Positions 1 through 9,229 of a stretch of 64,000 bases of DNA are shown here, piece by piece. This DNA is from Thalassotalea_A litorea (GTDB taxonomy: Bacteria > Pseudomonadota > Gammaproteobacteria > Enterobacterales > Alteromonadaceae). Below the pieces are notes generated by a model, which was not told the origin of the DNA, did no database searches, and worked only from the letters and a program-made list of their open reading frames with translations. The stretch covers positions 124,001-188,000 of the forward strand of contig NZ_JBHZSG010000001.1 of NCBI RefSeq assembly GCF_043642205.1, given 5' to 3'. The number at the start of each line of letters is the position of its first letter. The first letter of the stretch is position 1. The position numbers were made by a program, and so were the translations under genes.

Positions 1-1005
1 GCAGATGTTTTGGTGACCGGTGCACGCGGCTTCCTGGGACAGTCTTTAGTACTGCGTTTGTTACAACAAGGGCGCACCGTTCGCGTTCTGTTGCACTCGA
101 ATAAACCCTTGCCTCAGAGCTGGATGGAATATGAGTCGCAGGTTCAAGTGGTAATTGGTGACATTTATGATCAAAAACTGGTTGCCAGAGCTTGTGAGAA
201 TGTGACAAAAGTATTTCATCTGGCCGCGGCAATGCAGGGAAACTGGCATTATCACTTAGATACCACAGTGACAGGTACCAATAACTTATTGGCGGCCTGT
301 ACAGAACATAAAATCGAACAGCTTATTTACATTAGTACGTTAAATGTTTATCACGGTGATGATTATCGTCATAGCTACAAGATTGATGAATCTTTCCAGT
401 TCGAGCGGGAACCTCAGAATCGCGGTAATTACTCCCATGCTAAGTGGCAGGCTGAGAATGCTGTGCGAGATTTTGCCGATGATAATGCGCAAACCCAGGT
501 AACGATTTTCCGCCCTGGACTTATCTATGGTCCTGGTCTGGATCCATGTCTTAATGATTTAGGTATTTCTGTGGGGGACCGCTTTTTGCTCTCAATTGGC
601 ATGGGTGATCGTCGCTTGCCTCTGGTCTATGTTGAAAACGTTGTCGATGCCTGTATGGCGGCCTTAAAACAGGACGAAGGGGCGCTAAAAATCTTTAATT
701 TGGTTGACAATGATTATCCAACGCAGCGCGAATATATTGAGTTGCTTAATCAAAATGGTAAACAGAAACGCCTGATCCCAGTGCCATTGACGGTCTTTAA
801 GTCCGCATTCTGGGTACTGGATCATATGTGTGCTTTAGGTTTGAAACGTAATCCACACTTGTCTTATCGATTGCGATCTATTTCCTCGTCACCGGTATTT
901 GATACCAGTGAAGCGCAACAGGTATTGCAATGGCAGCCTCAGGTCGACTTAAAGCAAGGCATCAGCGCGGCTATGTCTGCGGCAAACCAGGAAAAGAACG
1001 CTTAA
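1..1005 (+). CDS. NAD-dependent epimerase/dehydratase (extended SDR), 5' partial
   Basis: The reading frame is open to the left edge, so the true start lies outside the window; 334 codons are visible. The first visible residues form the beta1 strand and the glycine-rich NAD(P) motif (VTGARGFLG). A YSHAK catalytic Tyr-x-x-x-Lys motif follows near residue 145 and an FRPGLIYGP segment after it, both typical of extended short-chain dehydrogenases that epimerise, reduce or dehydrate nucleotide sugars or related substrates. It acts in the cytoplasm. The flippase gene begins 4 bases after its stop, so it belongs to the exopolysaccharide operon and probably makes or modifies a precursor. The exact substrate cannot be told from sequence. 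The family call is secure. Confidence 0.85.
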   Translation, partial: ADVLVTGARGFLGQSLVLRLLQQGRTVRVLLHSNKPLPQSWMEYESQVQVVIGDIYDQKLVARACENVTKVFHLAAAMQGNWHYHLDTTVTGTNNLLAACTEHKIEQLIYISTLNVYHGDDYRHSYKIDESFQFEREPQNRGNYSHAKWQAENAVRDFADDNAQTQVTIFRPGLIYGPGLDPCLNDLGISVGDRFLLSIGMGDRRLPLVYVENVVDACMAALKQDEGALKIFNLVDNDYPTQREYIELLNQNGKQKRLIPVPLTVFKSAFWVLDHMCALGLKRNPHLSYRLRSISSSPVFDTSEAQQVLQWQPQVDLKQGISAAMSAANQEKNA

Positions 1006-1009
1006 TTCA

Positions 1010-2530
1010 ATGAAAGAGCTTCTTCTTAAAAGTACCGCATTTCGATTTCTGGAACGGTTTGTGCTGCTGGTTATCTCTCTGTTGCTGACGCCGTTTATGA
1101 TCAAGCATTTGGGTGAGGACGGATATGGTCTGTGGATCCTGATACTGTCCGTTCTCACCTGGTTTAATGTGGTCAATCTGGGATTTCCTGTCGCTGTGCA
1201 ACGCAATATTACCTTAGCGTTGGAAGAGGGGGATCAGGGCAAAGTCAATCAGGTGTTTTCAACCTCAATAGCGCTGTTTTTTGCGCTTGGCTTGCTTGCC
1301 GCCGGCGGCCTGCTGGTATTGGCGCAATTTCCCGATTGGCTTGGTGTGCCCGGGCCAATGGAAATTACCGTCACTTATTGTTTTTACTTTTTAACCCTAA
1401 AGATCATCTGGGGTTTTTTAATGAATTGTCTGCATGGATTTTATGCGGCCGTATTGCGTTTTGATATTGACGCGAACATCTCTTCATTAAATGCAATATT
1501 AAAGGCGTTTGGGGTATTTATATTTTTGCCGCAACTGGATATTTTTGGTGCGGTAGCGGCCACGTTAGCTGCGGATGCAATAACCAACACTTACAAATTA
1601 TATTGGGTCAGGAAGAATTATCCGCAACTGACTTTCAGCAAGTCTTTGATCAGCCGATCGCAATTCTCCAGTCTTTTTCATTTTTCTAAACATGTCGTGG
1701 CAATGGGGATTGCCCGGACCATTAATGCCAAATCGGATCCGGTCATTGTTACCCGTATTTTTGATGTTGCCGCGGTTACCATGTTTAGTATCGCCAATCG
1801 CCTGGCGCATCATGTTGAAGCTTTTGTGGGCTCGGTTTCCGGGTTGTTTCAGCCGGTATTCACCCGTATGGTTGCTCGCGGCACCAATATGGAACGCTTC
1901 TTTCATCAGGTTACCAGTTTAAATATATTTATCTGTGTGACGTTTTTCATGCCGCTGTATATTCTTAGTCCGTTGTTTATTCCGCTGTGGGTAGGCGAGC
2001 AATTTCTTCCTGCGGCGCAGCTTATCGGATTTTTTGTGTTTGGTTATCTTTGCATTGCTGCCGGCAGCGGAATTAAAAATGTCTTGCTTGCTCAGGCAAA
2101 CCATAAATGGTTGTCCGTGGCTAATTTGATCGGCGCTATCGTCCATATTCTGCTGTCGATTTATCTGGCAAAAGACTATGGGTTAATGGGAGTCGCGATG
2201 GGAACACCCATTGGTTTCTTTGTTTCGGAGTTAGTCATCAAGTGTTACTTGCTCAAACATTATTGTCAGTTCCGGTTATGGCCTATCTACTTTCGGTTCC
2301 TGTGTGCGCTAATAATCCTATACGGTTTTGGCTATCCGATAAAAACCTGGGTGCTGCAGTATAGCGCTTCGGGATGGCTATCCTTATTGGCGTTTGGGGT
2401 TGTGCTTTTCCCTTTAATTGCATTAATGAATTATTTCTTGCTGTTAGATCGCGGCGTAAAGGACAAATTGGGTGCAATGCTTACTCAATTTCGCTCGTCT
2501 CAACCGGAATCGAAAGGCGTCATTAAATAA
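1010..2530 (+). CDS. Wzx-like polysaccharide flippase (MOP superfamily)
   Basis: This 506-residue protein is almost entirely hydrophobic and has about 12 to 14 predicted membrane segments. Its N-terminus (LLLTPFMIKHLGEDGYGLW) is characteristic of the polysaccharide-transport branch of the MATE/MOP superfamily. Members move lipid-linked repeat units across the inner membrane before polymerisation. It starts 4 bases after the epimerase stop and lies in the same operon as glycosyltransferases, a deacetylase and a sulfotransferase. A polymerase/ligase-like membrane protein encoded at 7919-9229 would be its partner in a Wzx/Wzy route. That partnership is inferred from context, while the transporter class is clear. 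Confidence 0.85.
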   Translation: MKELLLKSTAFRFLERFVLLVISLLLTPFMIKHLGEDGYGLWILILSVLTWFNVVNLGFPVAVQRNITLALEEGDQGKVNQVFSTSIALFFALGLLAAGGLLVLAQFPDWLGVPGPMEITVTYCFYFLTLKIIWGFLMNCLHGFYAAVLRFDIDANISSLNAILKAFGVFIFLPQLDIFGAVAATLAADAITNTYKLYWVRKNYPQLTFSKSLISRSQFSSLFHFSKHVVAMGIARTINAKSDPVIVTRIFDVAAVTMFSIANRLAHHVEAFVGSVSGLFQPVFTRMVARGTNMERFFHQVTSLNIFICVTFFMPLYILSPLFIPLWVGEQFLPAAQLIGFFVFGYLCIAAGSGIKNVLLAQANHKWLSVANLIGAIVHILLSIYLAKDYGLMGVAMGTPIGFFVSELVIKCYLLKHYCQFRLWPIYFRFLCALIILYGFGYPIKTWVLQYSASGWLSLLAFGVVLFPLIALMNYFLLLDRGVKDKLGAMLTQFRSSQPESKGVIK

Positions 2531-2653
2531 CCGTGTTTACAGGAATTTGGTTGGCGACAAACAAGTTATAATAAAATTTAATTTGCTCCAGCAAGTTAAC
2601 TTGAATTGTCTATACTCAATGAACGAGCAATCAATAATAATCAAATTGTAGAA

Positions 2654-4000
2654 ATGGATATTTACAGTTCTCTGTTTAAATCAGTTTTATTTCCAGGATA
2701 TGAGCGCATCAAAGGCCGTCGGACCTCTTCATTATTGACCGCTGCTGAAGATCGCTTGCACTGGCCTTTGGAAAAAATCGAACAATACCAGCTTCGATGT
2801 CTCCGCAATCTTCTTCAGTATTGTCACCAGCATGTCCCATATTATCAGCAGCAATGGCGAGCTCTGGATTTCAACCCTCAAGAATTGACTTCCGTGGCGC
2901 AGTTAGCACAGCTGCCGTTGTTAACTAAGCAGGATATTCAGGACAATTATGATTTATTAGTGCCTCAAGATAAACGCGCCAGCAACTATAAAAAATCAAC
3001 CGGTGGTTCAACAGGGCGACCCTTTCATTTTGAATTGGATAAGGGAAGCTATGAATCTCGGCAGGCGATCATGTGGCGAGGTTATGGTTGGGGTGGCGTC
3101 GGTATCGGCACCCGAACCTGGTATTTGTGGGGGGTGGAATTGGGTAGTCAAAGTTGGAAAGCGAAGGTTAAAGATGACCTTTTTCATCGTTTCTATCACC
3201 GTAAAATCGCCAATTCGTTTGCCTTAAGCAAGGATAATTTTCAGCAATATATAGATCAAATAAATGACTATCAGCCTAAAGCGATCGTCGCCTATGTGGC
3301 GCCTTTGTATAGTCTGGCTAAATATATTAATGAACAGGGTATTCAATTACATCAACCGCAGGTGATCTTAACCGGGGCTGAAGCACTACTTGAATACCAG
3401 CGTCAGGAAATCCAAAAAGCATTTCGATGTCAGGTGTTAAACACCTATGGTTGTCGCGAGTTTATGTTGATAGGTGCAGAATGTTCACAACAGCATGGTT
3501 TGCACATTAATATCGACCAATTGGTGGTGGAAACGGTAAATGATCAAGGCCAGAACCTGAAAAACCAAGTCGGTGATATCGTGATTACCGACTTATTTAA
3601 TTATGGAATGCCCTTGGTTCGCTATGTAAATGGTGATCAGGGCGTTATTTCACAACGCCGCTGCCAGTGTCACAACCCGTTGCCAATGCTTGAGTCGGTC
3701 AATGGTCGCAAATTAGATATTATTCGCTCCCCACAAGGTACAATCTTACCAGGAGAATTTTTCCCCCACCTGTTAAAGGATTTTCGCGGCATTGAGCGAT
3801 TTCAAGTGCGACAAAAATCTCTGTCGAGCCTGGATATTTTTATCGTCGCAAATGATCAGTACGACAGAGCTGTACAAGACACCATAAATGGTCATATTAA
3901 ACAGGTCATGGGAGAGCAGCTGCAAGTGGCTTTTCATCAGGTGTCCGATATCCCATTAACCAGTACGGGCAAGCACCGTGTCACAATATCGGAGTTGTAA
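2654..4000 (+). CDS. CapK/PaaK-like phenylacetate-CoA ligase family protein
   Basis: This 448-residue protein belongs to the AMP-forming adenylate enzyme group. The phosphate-binding loop STGGSTGRPF lies near residue 116, followed by an NTYGCRE segment and a GDIVITDLFNYGMPLVRY stretch typical of PaaK/CapK proteins. CapK homologues are common in capsule and exopolysaccharide loci, where they probably activate a carboxylate for transfer to sugar or lipid; the substrate is unknown. The ATG at 2654 is preferred because MDIYSSLFKSVLFPGYE matches the usual family N-terminus. A TTG at 2606 would add 16 residues, and neither start has a strong ribosome site. The gene overlaps the next glycosyltransferase by one base, which suggests translational coupling. 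Confidence 0.8.
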   Translation: MDIYSSLFKSVLFPGYERIKGRRTSSLLTAAEDRLHWPLEKIEQYQLRCLRNLLQYCHQHVPYYQQQWRALDFNPQELTSVAQLAQLPLLTKQDIQDNYDLLVPQDKRASNYKKSTGGSTGRPFHFELDKGSYESRQAIMWRGYGWGGVGIGTRTWYLWGVELGSQSWKAKVKDDLFHRFYHRKIANSFALSKDNFQQYIDQINDYQPKAIVAYVAPLYSLAKYINEQGIQLHQPQVILTGAEALLEYQRQEIQKAFRCQVLNTYGCREFMLIGAECSQQHGLHINIDQLVVETVNDQGQNLKNQVGDIVITDLFNYGMPLVRYVNGDQGVISQRRCQCHNPLPMLESVNGRKLDIIRSPQGTILPGEFFPHLLKDFRGIERFQVRQKSLSSLDIFIVANDQYDRAVQDTINGHIKQVMGEQLQVAFHQVSDIPLTSTGKHRVTISEL

Positions 4001-5154
4001 TGGAGAAATTACTGATCATTACAAATCTATATCCGTCTTCTTGGGAGCCAAATCGAGCCACGTTTAATAAACAACAATTTGATCGCCTTGGAAAGCATTT
4101 CCACATTAAAATCCTGGTGCCTGTTGCCTGGCCGCAATGGTTTAAATTATCAGCGGAGAACAAGTCCGAAGGGGCGGAAGATATTCGCTATAGGCCATTT
4201 TTTTACACGCCTAAAATTGGTTATTCGTTGTTTTCGGCATATATGCTGATCTCATTATTGGCGACATCCTGGCGTTGGATACGCAAACAACGGCCTGCGG
4301 CTTTACTTGCTAGTTGGGCTTACCCGGAAGGTGTCGCAACGGCGATGCTCGCAAAATTGATTGGCTGTCCATTTTTTATCAAGGTGCATGGTAGCGATGT
4401 TAATGACTTTGCTAATGATAAGCGGCGTGCAAAACAGATTGTCTGGGCTGCCAATCGAGCCGCTGGTGTATTTGTAGTCAGCGATGCCTTACGCAATCGT
4501 TTAATCTTACTTGGCGTGGCTGAAGACAAATTGCATCTGATCTATAACGGCGTCGACAACACGTTATTTTTCCCTACCAAAGCGCAACCGCTTAATCCAG
4601 CCAAGCGTTTATTATATGTGGGGAACCTTAAGGCGAATAAAGGGGTGATGGAACTTATCCAAAGCTTTATTGCCTTGCTAAAACATCATCCTGATGCAGA
4701 GCTTGTCATCGCGGGGCAGGGCGCGATGGAACCTGCTATGAAACAATTACTCGAGCAGGCCAATGTGCAAAATAAGGTGACTTTTCTCGGCTCGATTGCC
4801 CATTCACAGGTTGCGGATGAAATTCGTCGGGCACGAGTTGTTGTTTTGCCTAGCTATGCGGAAGGGGTTCCAAATATTCTTCTGGAAGCGATGGCTTGTG
4901 GCAAACCCGTTGTGGCCACAGAGGTCGGCGGGATCCCGGAGATCGTTACTGATGAGACCAGTATCTTGGTGCCAGCCAAAACGGTTAAACCATTAACAAG
5001 TGCGCTTGATGATGCGTTAAATAAAGCATGGTCACCGCGCGATATCGTTGAACATGCCAGTCAATTTGACTGGCAAAAAAATATCCATCATGTGCAGCAA
5101 ACGATCGCACAAACCTTAAAGAATCATGATGATAAATCAGTGGTGTCGATATGA
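4000..5154 (+). CDS. Glycosyltransferase family 4 (GT-B fold)
   Basis: This 384-residue cytoplasmic or membrane-associated enzyme has the two-domain GT-B layout. The N-terminal acceptor domain begins LLIITNLYPSSWEPNRATF and contains KVHGSDVND. The C-terminal donor domain contains LLYVGNLKANKG, a glycine-rich IAGQG segment, and the nucleotide-sugar site PSYAEGVPNILLEAMACGKP with the E-x7-E pattern. It probably adds one sugar to the lipid-linked exopolysaccharide repeat. Its ATG overlaps the stop of the CapK-like gene (TAATG), and it overlaps the following deacetylase gene by four bases (ATGA), so the three genes are one translationally coupled unit. Donor and linkage cannot be read from sequence. 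Confidence 0.88.
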   Translation: MEKLLIITNLYPSSWEPNRATFNKQQFDRLGKHFHIKILVPVAWPQWFKLSAENKSEGAEDIRYRPFFYTPKIGYSLFSAYMLISLLATSWRWIRKQRPAALLASWAYPEGVATAMLAKLIGCPFFIKVHGSDVNDFANDKRRAKQIVWAANRAAGVFVVSDALRNRLILLGVAEDKLHLIYNGVDNTLFFPTKAQPLNPAKRLLYVGNLKANKGVMELIQSFIALLKHHPDAELVIAGQGAMEPAMKQLLEQANVQNKVTFLGSIAHSQVADEIRRARVVVLPSYAEGVPNILLEAMACGKPVVATEVGGIPEIVTDETSILVPAKTVKPLTSALDDALNKAWSPRDIVEHASQFDWQKNIHHVQQTIAQTLKNHDDKSVVSI

Positions 5155-5777
5155 GTCTAAAATCGCGCATTATTCAGCGCTTATTGCCAAATAATAAAAT
5201 TTATACCAAGAAAAAGTCTGGGGAAAAGCGTCTTTATTTAACATTTGATGACGGTCCAACGCCAAAAGTTACCCCTAAAGTGCTGGATTTATTATCCCGC
5301 CATCAGACCAAAGCAACTTTCTTCTTTATTGGCAAACGCATGGCTAACAATCCTGCAATCGTACGACAAGCGATGGCTGACGGCCATACTCTGGGTAATC
5401 ATTCGTACAATCATAAAGGGTTTAAATACATGCCAACCAAAGAACAATTGGCGGAAATCATGCAAACCAATGCGTTGATGTCGGAGTTTGAAATTCAGGG
5501 GCAAAACATATTATTTCGTCCTCCTCATGGGCGCTGGCGCCTTAGCCTGTTGTGGCAATTGATAAAGCGCAATATTCCTGTGGTGCTTTGGTCGGTAGAT
5601 AGTCAGGATTATTCTAAAAAAGAATCCGAAGAATTATGTCAACGTCTGTTAAATATGCCGATGAGCGATGGCGACATTATTTTATTCCATGACGATAATG
5701 ATCAATGCCTGGAACTACTTGAAACGTTAATACCCGCGTGGAAGGCGCGGGGGTTTGATTTCCACTCTTTATCTTAA
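5151..5777 (+). CDS. NodB-domain polysaccharide deacetylase
   Basis: This short carbohydrate esterase 4 protein (208 residues) consists of little more than the NodB domain. All family motifs are present: TFDDGPTP near residue 31 (catalytic base and metal Asp), HSYNH near residue 83 (metal His pair), RPPHGRW near residue 123, and LFHDD near the end. Such enzymes remove N- or O-acetyl groups from amino sugars. No signal peptide or membrane segment is visible, so it may act in the cytoplasm on a lipid-linked or nucleotide-linked intermediate, unlike many exported CE4 enzymes. It overlaps the upstream glycosyltransferase by four bases, which ties it to exopolysaccharide assembly. Confidence 0.88.
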   Translation: MSLKSRIIQRLLPNNKIYTKKKSGEKRLYLTFDDGPTPKVTPKVLDLLSRHQTKATFFFIGKRMANNPAIVRQAMADGHTLGNHSYNHKGFKYMPTKEQLAEIMQTNALMSEFEIQGQNILFRPPHGRWRLSLLWQLIKRNIPVVLWSVDSQDYSKKESEELCQRLLNMPMSDGDIILFHDDNDQCLELLETLIPAWKARGFDFHSLS

Positions 5778-5792
5778 ACCTTGGAGAGCGCA

Positions 5793-6635
5793 GTGAAAGA
5801 CAGTTTACTTCATTTTTATACAAAATCTGGCAAGGTCATGTTTCTCAATAATATTGGCTTGTCTGTTTTTCGGAAGATGCCTAAGCGGTTGCGGATCTGG
5901 GGGATATATCTGGCAAGCTATTTACGCAAACCAAAACCGGATGCCTGCAAATTCGTAATCTTTGCTCAAGGGCGGACTGGCAGCACGGTATTGGTCGATT
6001 TGATTAATTCTCACCCCGATATCTTTTGTTATGGCGAAATCCTGGCATCGAGCGTGGTCCGCAACGTCAGCAATCCGGTGCGCTATGCTCAAGGTTTGAC
6101 TGCGTTTACTAAAACCGATGCGGTCGGATTTAAAGTTAAAGTTTACCAACTACAAAAAGCCCATAAACAAGATCCTGGCAAAGTGCTTCAGGATTTTGTC
6201 AATCAGGGCTGGAAAATCATCTATTTACACCGGGATAATCTATTGGAACATGCAATATCCGATTTACGTAGTGAAAAAACCGGTACCTATCACCACACGA
6301 GTAAAGGTCAAAAGCAGCATTCTTTGGTGGACATCAACTATGAAGAAGTTGAGCGGGTGGTGAAATTTAGGGAAGAATGTCAGCGTGCAGAGCTCGATGC
6401 CCTGAACAATCTGGAATTTTTCAATATTTCTTATGAAGAACATCTCAGTGATGCACAGAAGCAGACCGAAACCCTTAATCGGCTGTTTAATTTCCTTGGT
6501 TTACCTAAGCATCAGGTAAGCACGCGTTTTAACAAAGTGATCAAAACCGATTTGTCGAAAGTGATTAGCGACTATGCACAATTGGAGCAACGCATAAAAG
6601 ATTCTCCATATCAGCACTTTTTAACGGTACGTTAA
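5793..6635 (+). CDS. PAPS-dependent sulfotransferase family protein
   Basis: This 280-residue protein has a phosphosulfate-binding loop near residue 55 (FAQGRTGSTVLVDLINSHP) and a second nucleotide-binding element around IIYLHRDNLLEHAIS, the two signatures of PAPS sulfotransferases. It probably transfers sulfate to a sugar of the exopolysaccharide or its lipid-linked precursor. The GTG at 5793 is preferred because GGAG lies six bases before it; an in-frame TTG at 5781 would place that site inside the gene. It follows the deacetylase by 15 bases and ends the tightly packed part of the operon. A second, different sulfotransferase is encoded at 17848-18873. Confidence 0.78.
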   Translation: MKDSLLHFYTKSGKVMFLNNIGLSVFRKMPKRLRIWGIYLASYLRKPKPDACKFVIFAQGRTGSTVLVDLINSHPDIFCYGEILASSVVRNVSNPVRYAQGLTAFTKTDAVGFKVKVYQLQKAHKQDPGKVLQDFVNQGWKIIYLHRDNLLEHAISDLRSEKTGTYHHTSKGQKQHSLVDINYEEVERVVKFREECQRAELDALNNLEFFNISYEEHLSDAQKQTETLNRLFNFLGLPKHQVSTRFNKVIKTDLSKVISDYAQLEQRIKDSPYQHFLTVR

Positions 6636-6723
6636 TCGTTAATCATTGAAAAATTGTAAAACATCTTAGCTTTCGGTGCCGGCGAAATACCGCAATGGGC
6701 AATTTACACATGAGGCAGGGAAT

Positions 6724-7731
6724 ATGAATACAGAACCAGATGCCATGTTACCAGAAAAACTCATCATCACCGGTGGGATGCAGCGTCGTTTCCACTATGA
6801 TATGAAAGAGTGGACTGGGTATGCTGCAGCCAAGGCCCTGCAAATAAACTTTGAGCCGGATTTGAGTATCAGAGAAGTGATTGATTATAATTCGCCAAAA
6901 GATTGCTTACCGGATGATAATGAAGCATCAATAACATTCAAATCCGGTACGCGTCGGTCTCAAAATCTCTGGGTTGCAACTCAAACCGAAGCCTTATGTT
7001 TCTCTACCGATGATTTTTCTTTGCAGCAAAGGATCACTCACCCGGTTTTTAATGATGTCCATCATGTCTATCCGACGTTGGAAAATACCTTATTGATCAC
7101 ATCTACGGGGCTCGATGCGGTTTTTGAGTTTTCTGCGGAAGGGGAAAAGTTGAATGAATGGAGCTGCACCGAAATGGATATCTGGCAAAAATTTGACCCA
7201 AAACAAGATTACCGCAAAGTCCTTACCACCAAACCGCACGCGGTGCATCCCAATCATTGCTTCGAATATCAAGGTAAATATTGGGTAAGTAACATGAAAA
7301 AGAGCCAGTGCCAATGCCTGCAAACCGGTGAAGTGATCAATCTGGACTCCGGAAATATTCACGATGGGATTTTGGTAGGAAAATTTGCATATTTTACTCA
7401 CGTAAATGGTTTTATTTCGAAAGTTGATATGGATTTACAAAAGGTCGTGACCGTCTATGATATGAATCGTGTCGACACTGGACCTAAACAATTGGGGTGG
7501 TGCCGAGGCTTATATTGCATTGATGAGGACAGGTTTCTGGTTGGGTTTACCCGTATTCGACCATCGAAAATGCAAATGGGTATGGAGTGGTTGAAAAACC
7601 GTTTTTATGCCAAAGCCTGGCAGGGGTGTTTACCCACCCGTATTTGTCTGTTTAACAGTAAAACCATGACGTTTGACTGGCAGATGGATCTTGAAAAACA
7701 CGATATTCACGCCGTATTTTCCATTCTTTAA
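6724..7731 (+). CDS. Unrecognised protein, beta-propeller-like
   Basis: I do not recognise this 335-residue protein. It consists of repeated short beta-strand-rich blocks, such as LWVATQTEALCFSTDDFSL, TLLITSTGLDAVFEFSAEG, KYWVSNMKKSQCQCLQTG and FAYFTHVNGFISKVDMDL. This is the rhythm of a beta-propeller of the NHL or WD type. There is no signal peptide. Start: the ATG at 6724 is chosen because GAGGCAGGGA lies just upstream, and a GTG at 6676 would add 16 residues. It is the last plus-strand gene of the first exopolysaccharide block, after the sulfotransferase, so a role in sugar modification or as a scaffold is possible but not shown. Confidence 0.6.
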   Translation: MNTEPDAMLPEKLIITGGMQRRFHYDMKEWTGYAAAKALQINFEPDLSIREVIDYNSPKDCLPDDNEASITFKSGTRRSQNLWVATQTEALCFSTDDFSLQQRITHPVFNDVHHVYPTLENTLLITSTGLDAVFEFSAEGEKLNEWSCTEMDIWQKFDPKQDYRKVLTTKPHAVHPNHCFEYQGKYWVSNMKKSQCQCLQTGEVINLDSGNIHDGILVGKFAYFTHVNGFISKVDMDLQKVVTVYDMNRVDTGPKQLGWCRGLYCIDEDRFLVGFTRIRPSKMQMGMEWLKNRFYAKAWQGCLPTRICLFNSKTMTFDWQMDLEKHDIHAVFSIL

Positions 7732-7755
7732 CGACGTTTTTCTCTTTTAAAATAC

Positions 7756-7797
7756 ACAACAACACCGGTTGCGGATTGCCTCACTCGGTGTTGTTGT
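7756..7797. terminator. Possible terminator hairpin between convergent genes
   Basis: A perfect 12-base inverted repeat (ACAACAACACCG at 7756-7767 and CGGTGTTGTTGT at 7786-7797) encloses an 18-base loop. It lies between the stop of the propeller-like gene and the end of the minus-strand polymerase gene. There is no clean T-run on either side, so termination is plausible but not certain. Confidence 0.4.
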
Positions 7798-7918
7798 ATG
7801 TTGCACTGGTTAATTTCAAATAGGCTGAATATTACTTCATTTATCCATGAGGTTAGCTTTTGTATGTATTCGCGCAAGTCTATGCAGTAACACAGAGAAT
7901 CTGTTCACTACAAAGATT

Positions 7919-9229
7919 TTACAATAGCATGATGATTATCAAATACATGATGAACATGCTAAGTGGTGCATACAACATTATTCTGCCGACGATTTTTGGG
8001 TCTTCACTGACTCTGACTTCGGGGATTTCATCCCGAACCTGAACATAAACGGCGTAAGACAATCCTAAGAATATGTAAAGGAACACGATATAGCTTCGAC
8101 TTAAAAAGAAAGAGGTCGCCATAAAACCGACCAGTGAATAGAAATAACATTTTGCTAGCATCACGTTATTAGCCAGCGTCCTGTTCTGCAGCTGAACCTT
8201 GTACTTTTCTTTATCTATGGAAATCACTTTTAACAACATCATCATGGTTAATACGATAGTGGCAAACCACAAGGTATATCCAATGATGCCTAATTCTGCG
8301 AAAATTAATACATAAGAGTTATGTGCAGTGCGTTGATGTAGTTCAATAAACTGGTTCATCCCCACCCCGAACAATGGGCTGCTTTTGAACATTTGTACGC
8401 CCTCATACCAGGCTTCGATTCGGCCATAGGCACTGGCTTCATCGGTGCTAATTTCCCGGAATAAGGACATTGCTACAAAAGTGAGGGGTAAGGTTATCAA
8501 GGATATGAATGCCGCTTTAACCGTACCAAATTGGAAAAAACAATATGTCAGGCACATAAAAATCAAACCGATAAGAGCGCCTCGCGAGTTCGCCAGAAAA
8601 ATCCCGTATAACAGACCCGCAACCAACGCGAGATAAAACAGGCGCATGATAAAGCTATTACTATTGGCTCTAAGGTAAAACAATATCGGTAAATTCATTA
8701 AGAAAAACATGCTCATATCATTCGGATCATTGAAAATTCCAACGTAGCGAATGCGAGTATCCTGAATAAGGCTTACGCCAGACCAACCAATACCTTCGGG
8801 ATGGGCTCTCTGGCTGAGGCCATGATGCAACATGATAATGCAGGTTAAGGTGAAGAGAAAAAAGATCCAATTTTGTTTTGACGGTGAGTTAACCAGGCTG
8901 GCGTACATGAAAAAAGGCAATAACCCGTAGATAAAAAAGTCTATTGCCGCATAAACACCACCCCCGAGCCAGCCATTCCAGAGGCCGGATATGGGAATTA
9001 AGAACATTACTCCTAACAGGAACCAGGACTGATAGCCCCATTGTTTGGGTCGCTGTGAGGCAAGAAAAAAAACAAATGCAATCATGAGAAAATAGCGAGC
9101 AAATGGTGTGGGATCGGGTGTATAAGACCATTCCTGCGGGCGAATAAACAGAGCGATGGTGTAAAGAAATAGAAAGAAAAAGCCAATATGAGAACTATTT
9201 TTATCGTACAGGCTTACTGATTTTTCCAT
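7919..9229 (-). CDS. O-antigen ligase/polymerase-like (Wzy/WaaL) membrane protein
   Basis: This 436-residue protein has about ten to twelve membrane segments. A large periplasmic stretch in the second half contains the family pattern ending in MNQFIELHQRTAHNSYVLIFAE, resembling the H-N-x-[FY] segment of the Wzy_C/O-antigen ligase family. Members polymerise lipid-linked repeat units or ligate glycans at the periplasmic face of the inner membrane. In this locus it is the best candidate for the exopolysaccharide polymerase and would work with the flippase at 1010-2530. Its start overlaps the end of the upstream acyltransferase gene by 16 bases, so the two are co-transcribed. Polymerase and ligase functions cannot be separated from sequence. 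Confidence 0.8.
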   Translation of the reverse strand: MEKSVSLYDKNSSHIGFFFLFLYTIALFIRPQEWSYTPDPTPFARYFLMIAFVFFLASQRPKQWGYQSWFLLGVMFLIPISGLWNGWLGGGVYAAIDFFIYGLLPFFMYASLVNSPSKQNWIFFLFTLTCIIMLHHGLSQRAHPEGIGWSGVSLIQDTRIRYVGIFNDPNDMSMFFLMNLPILFYLRANSNSFIMRLFYLALVAGLLYGIFLANSRGALIGLIFMCLTYCFFQFGTVKAAFISLITLPLTFVAMSLFREISTDEASAYGRIEAWYEGVQMFKSSPLFGVGMNQFIELHQRTAHNSYVLIFAELGIIGYTLWFATIVLTMMMLLKVISIDKEKYKVQLQNRTLANNVMLAKCYFYSLVGFMATSFFLSRSYIVFLYIFLGLSYAVYVQVRDEIPEVRVSEDPKIVGRIMLYAPLSMFIMYLIIIMLL

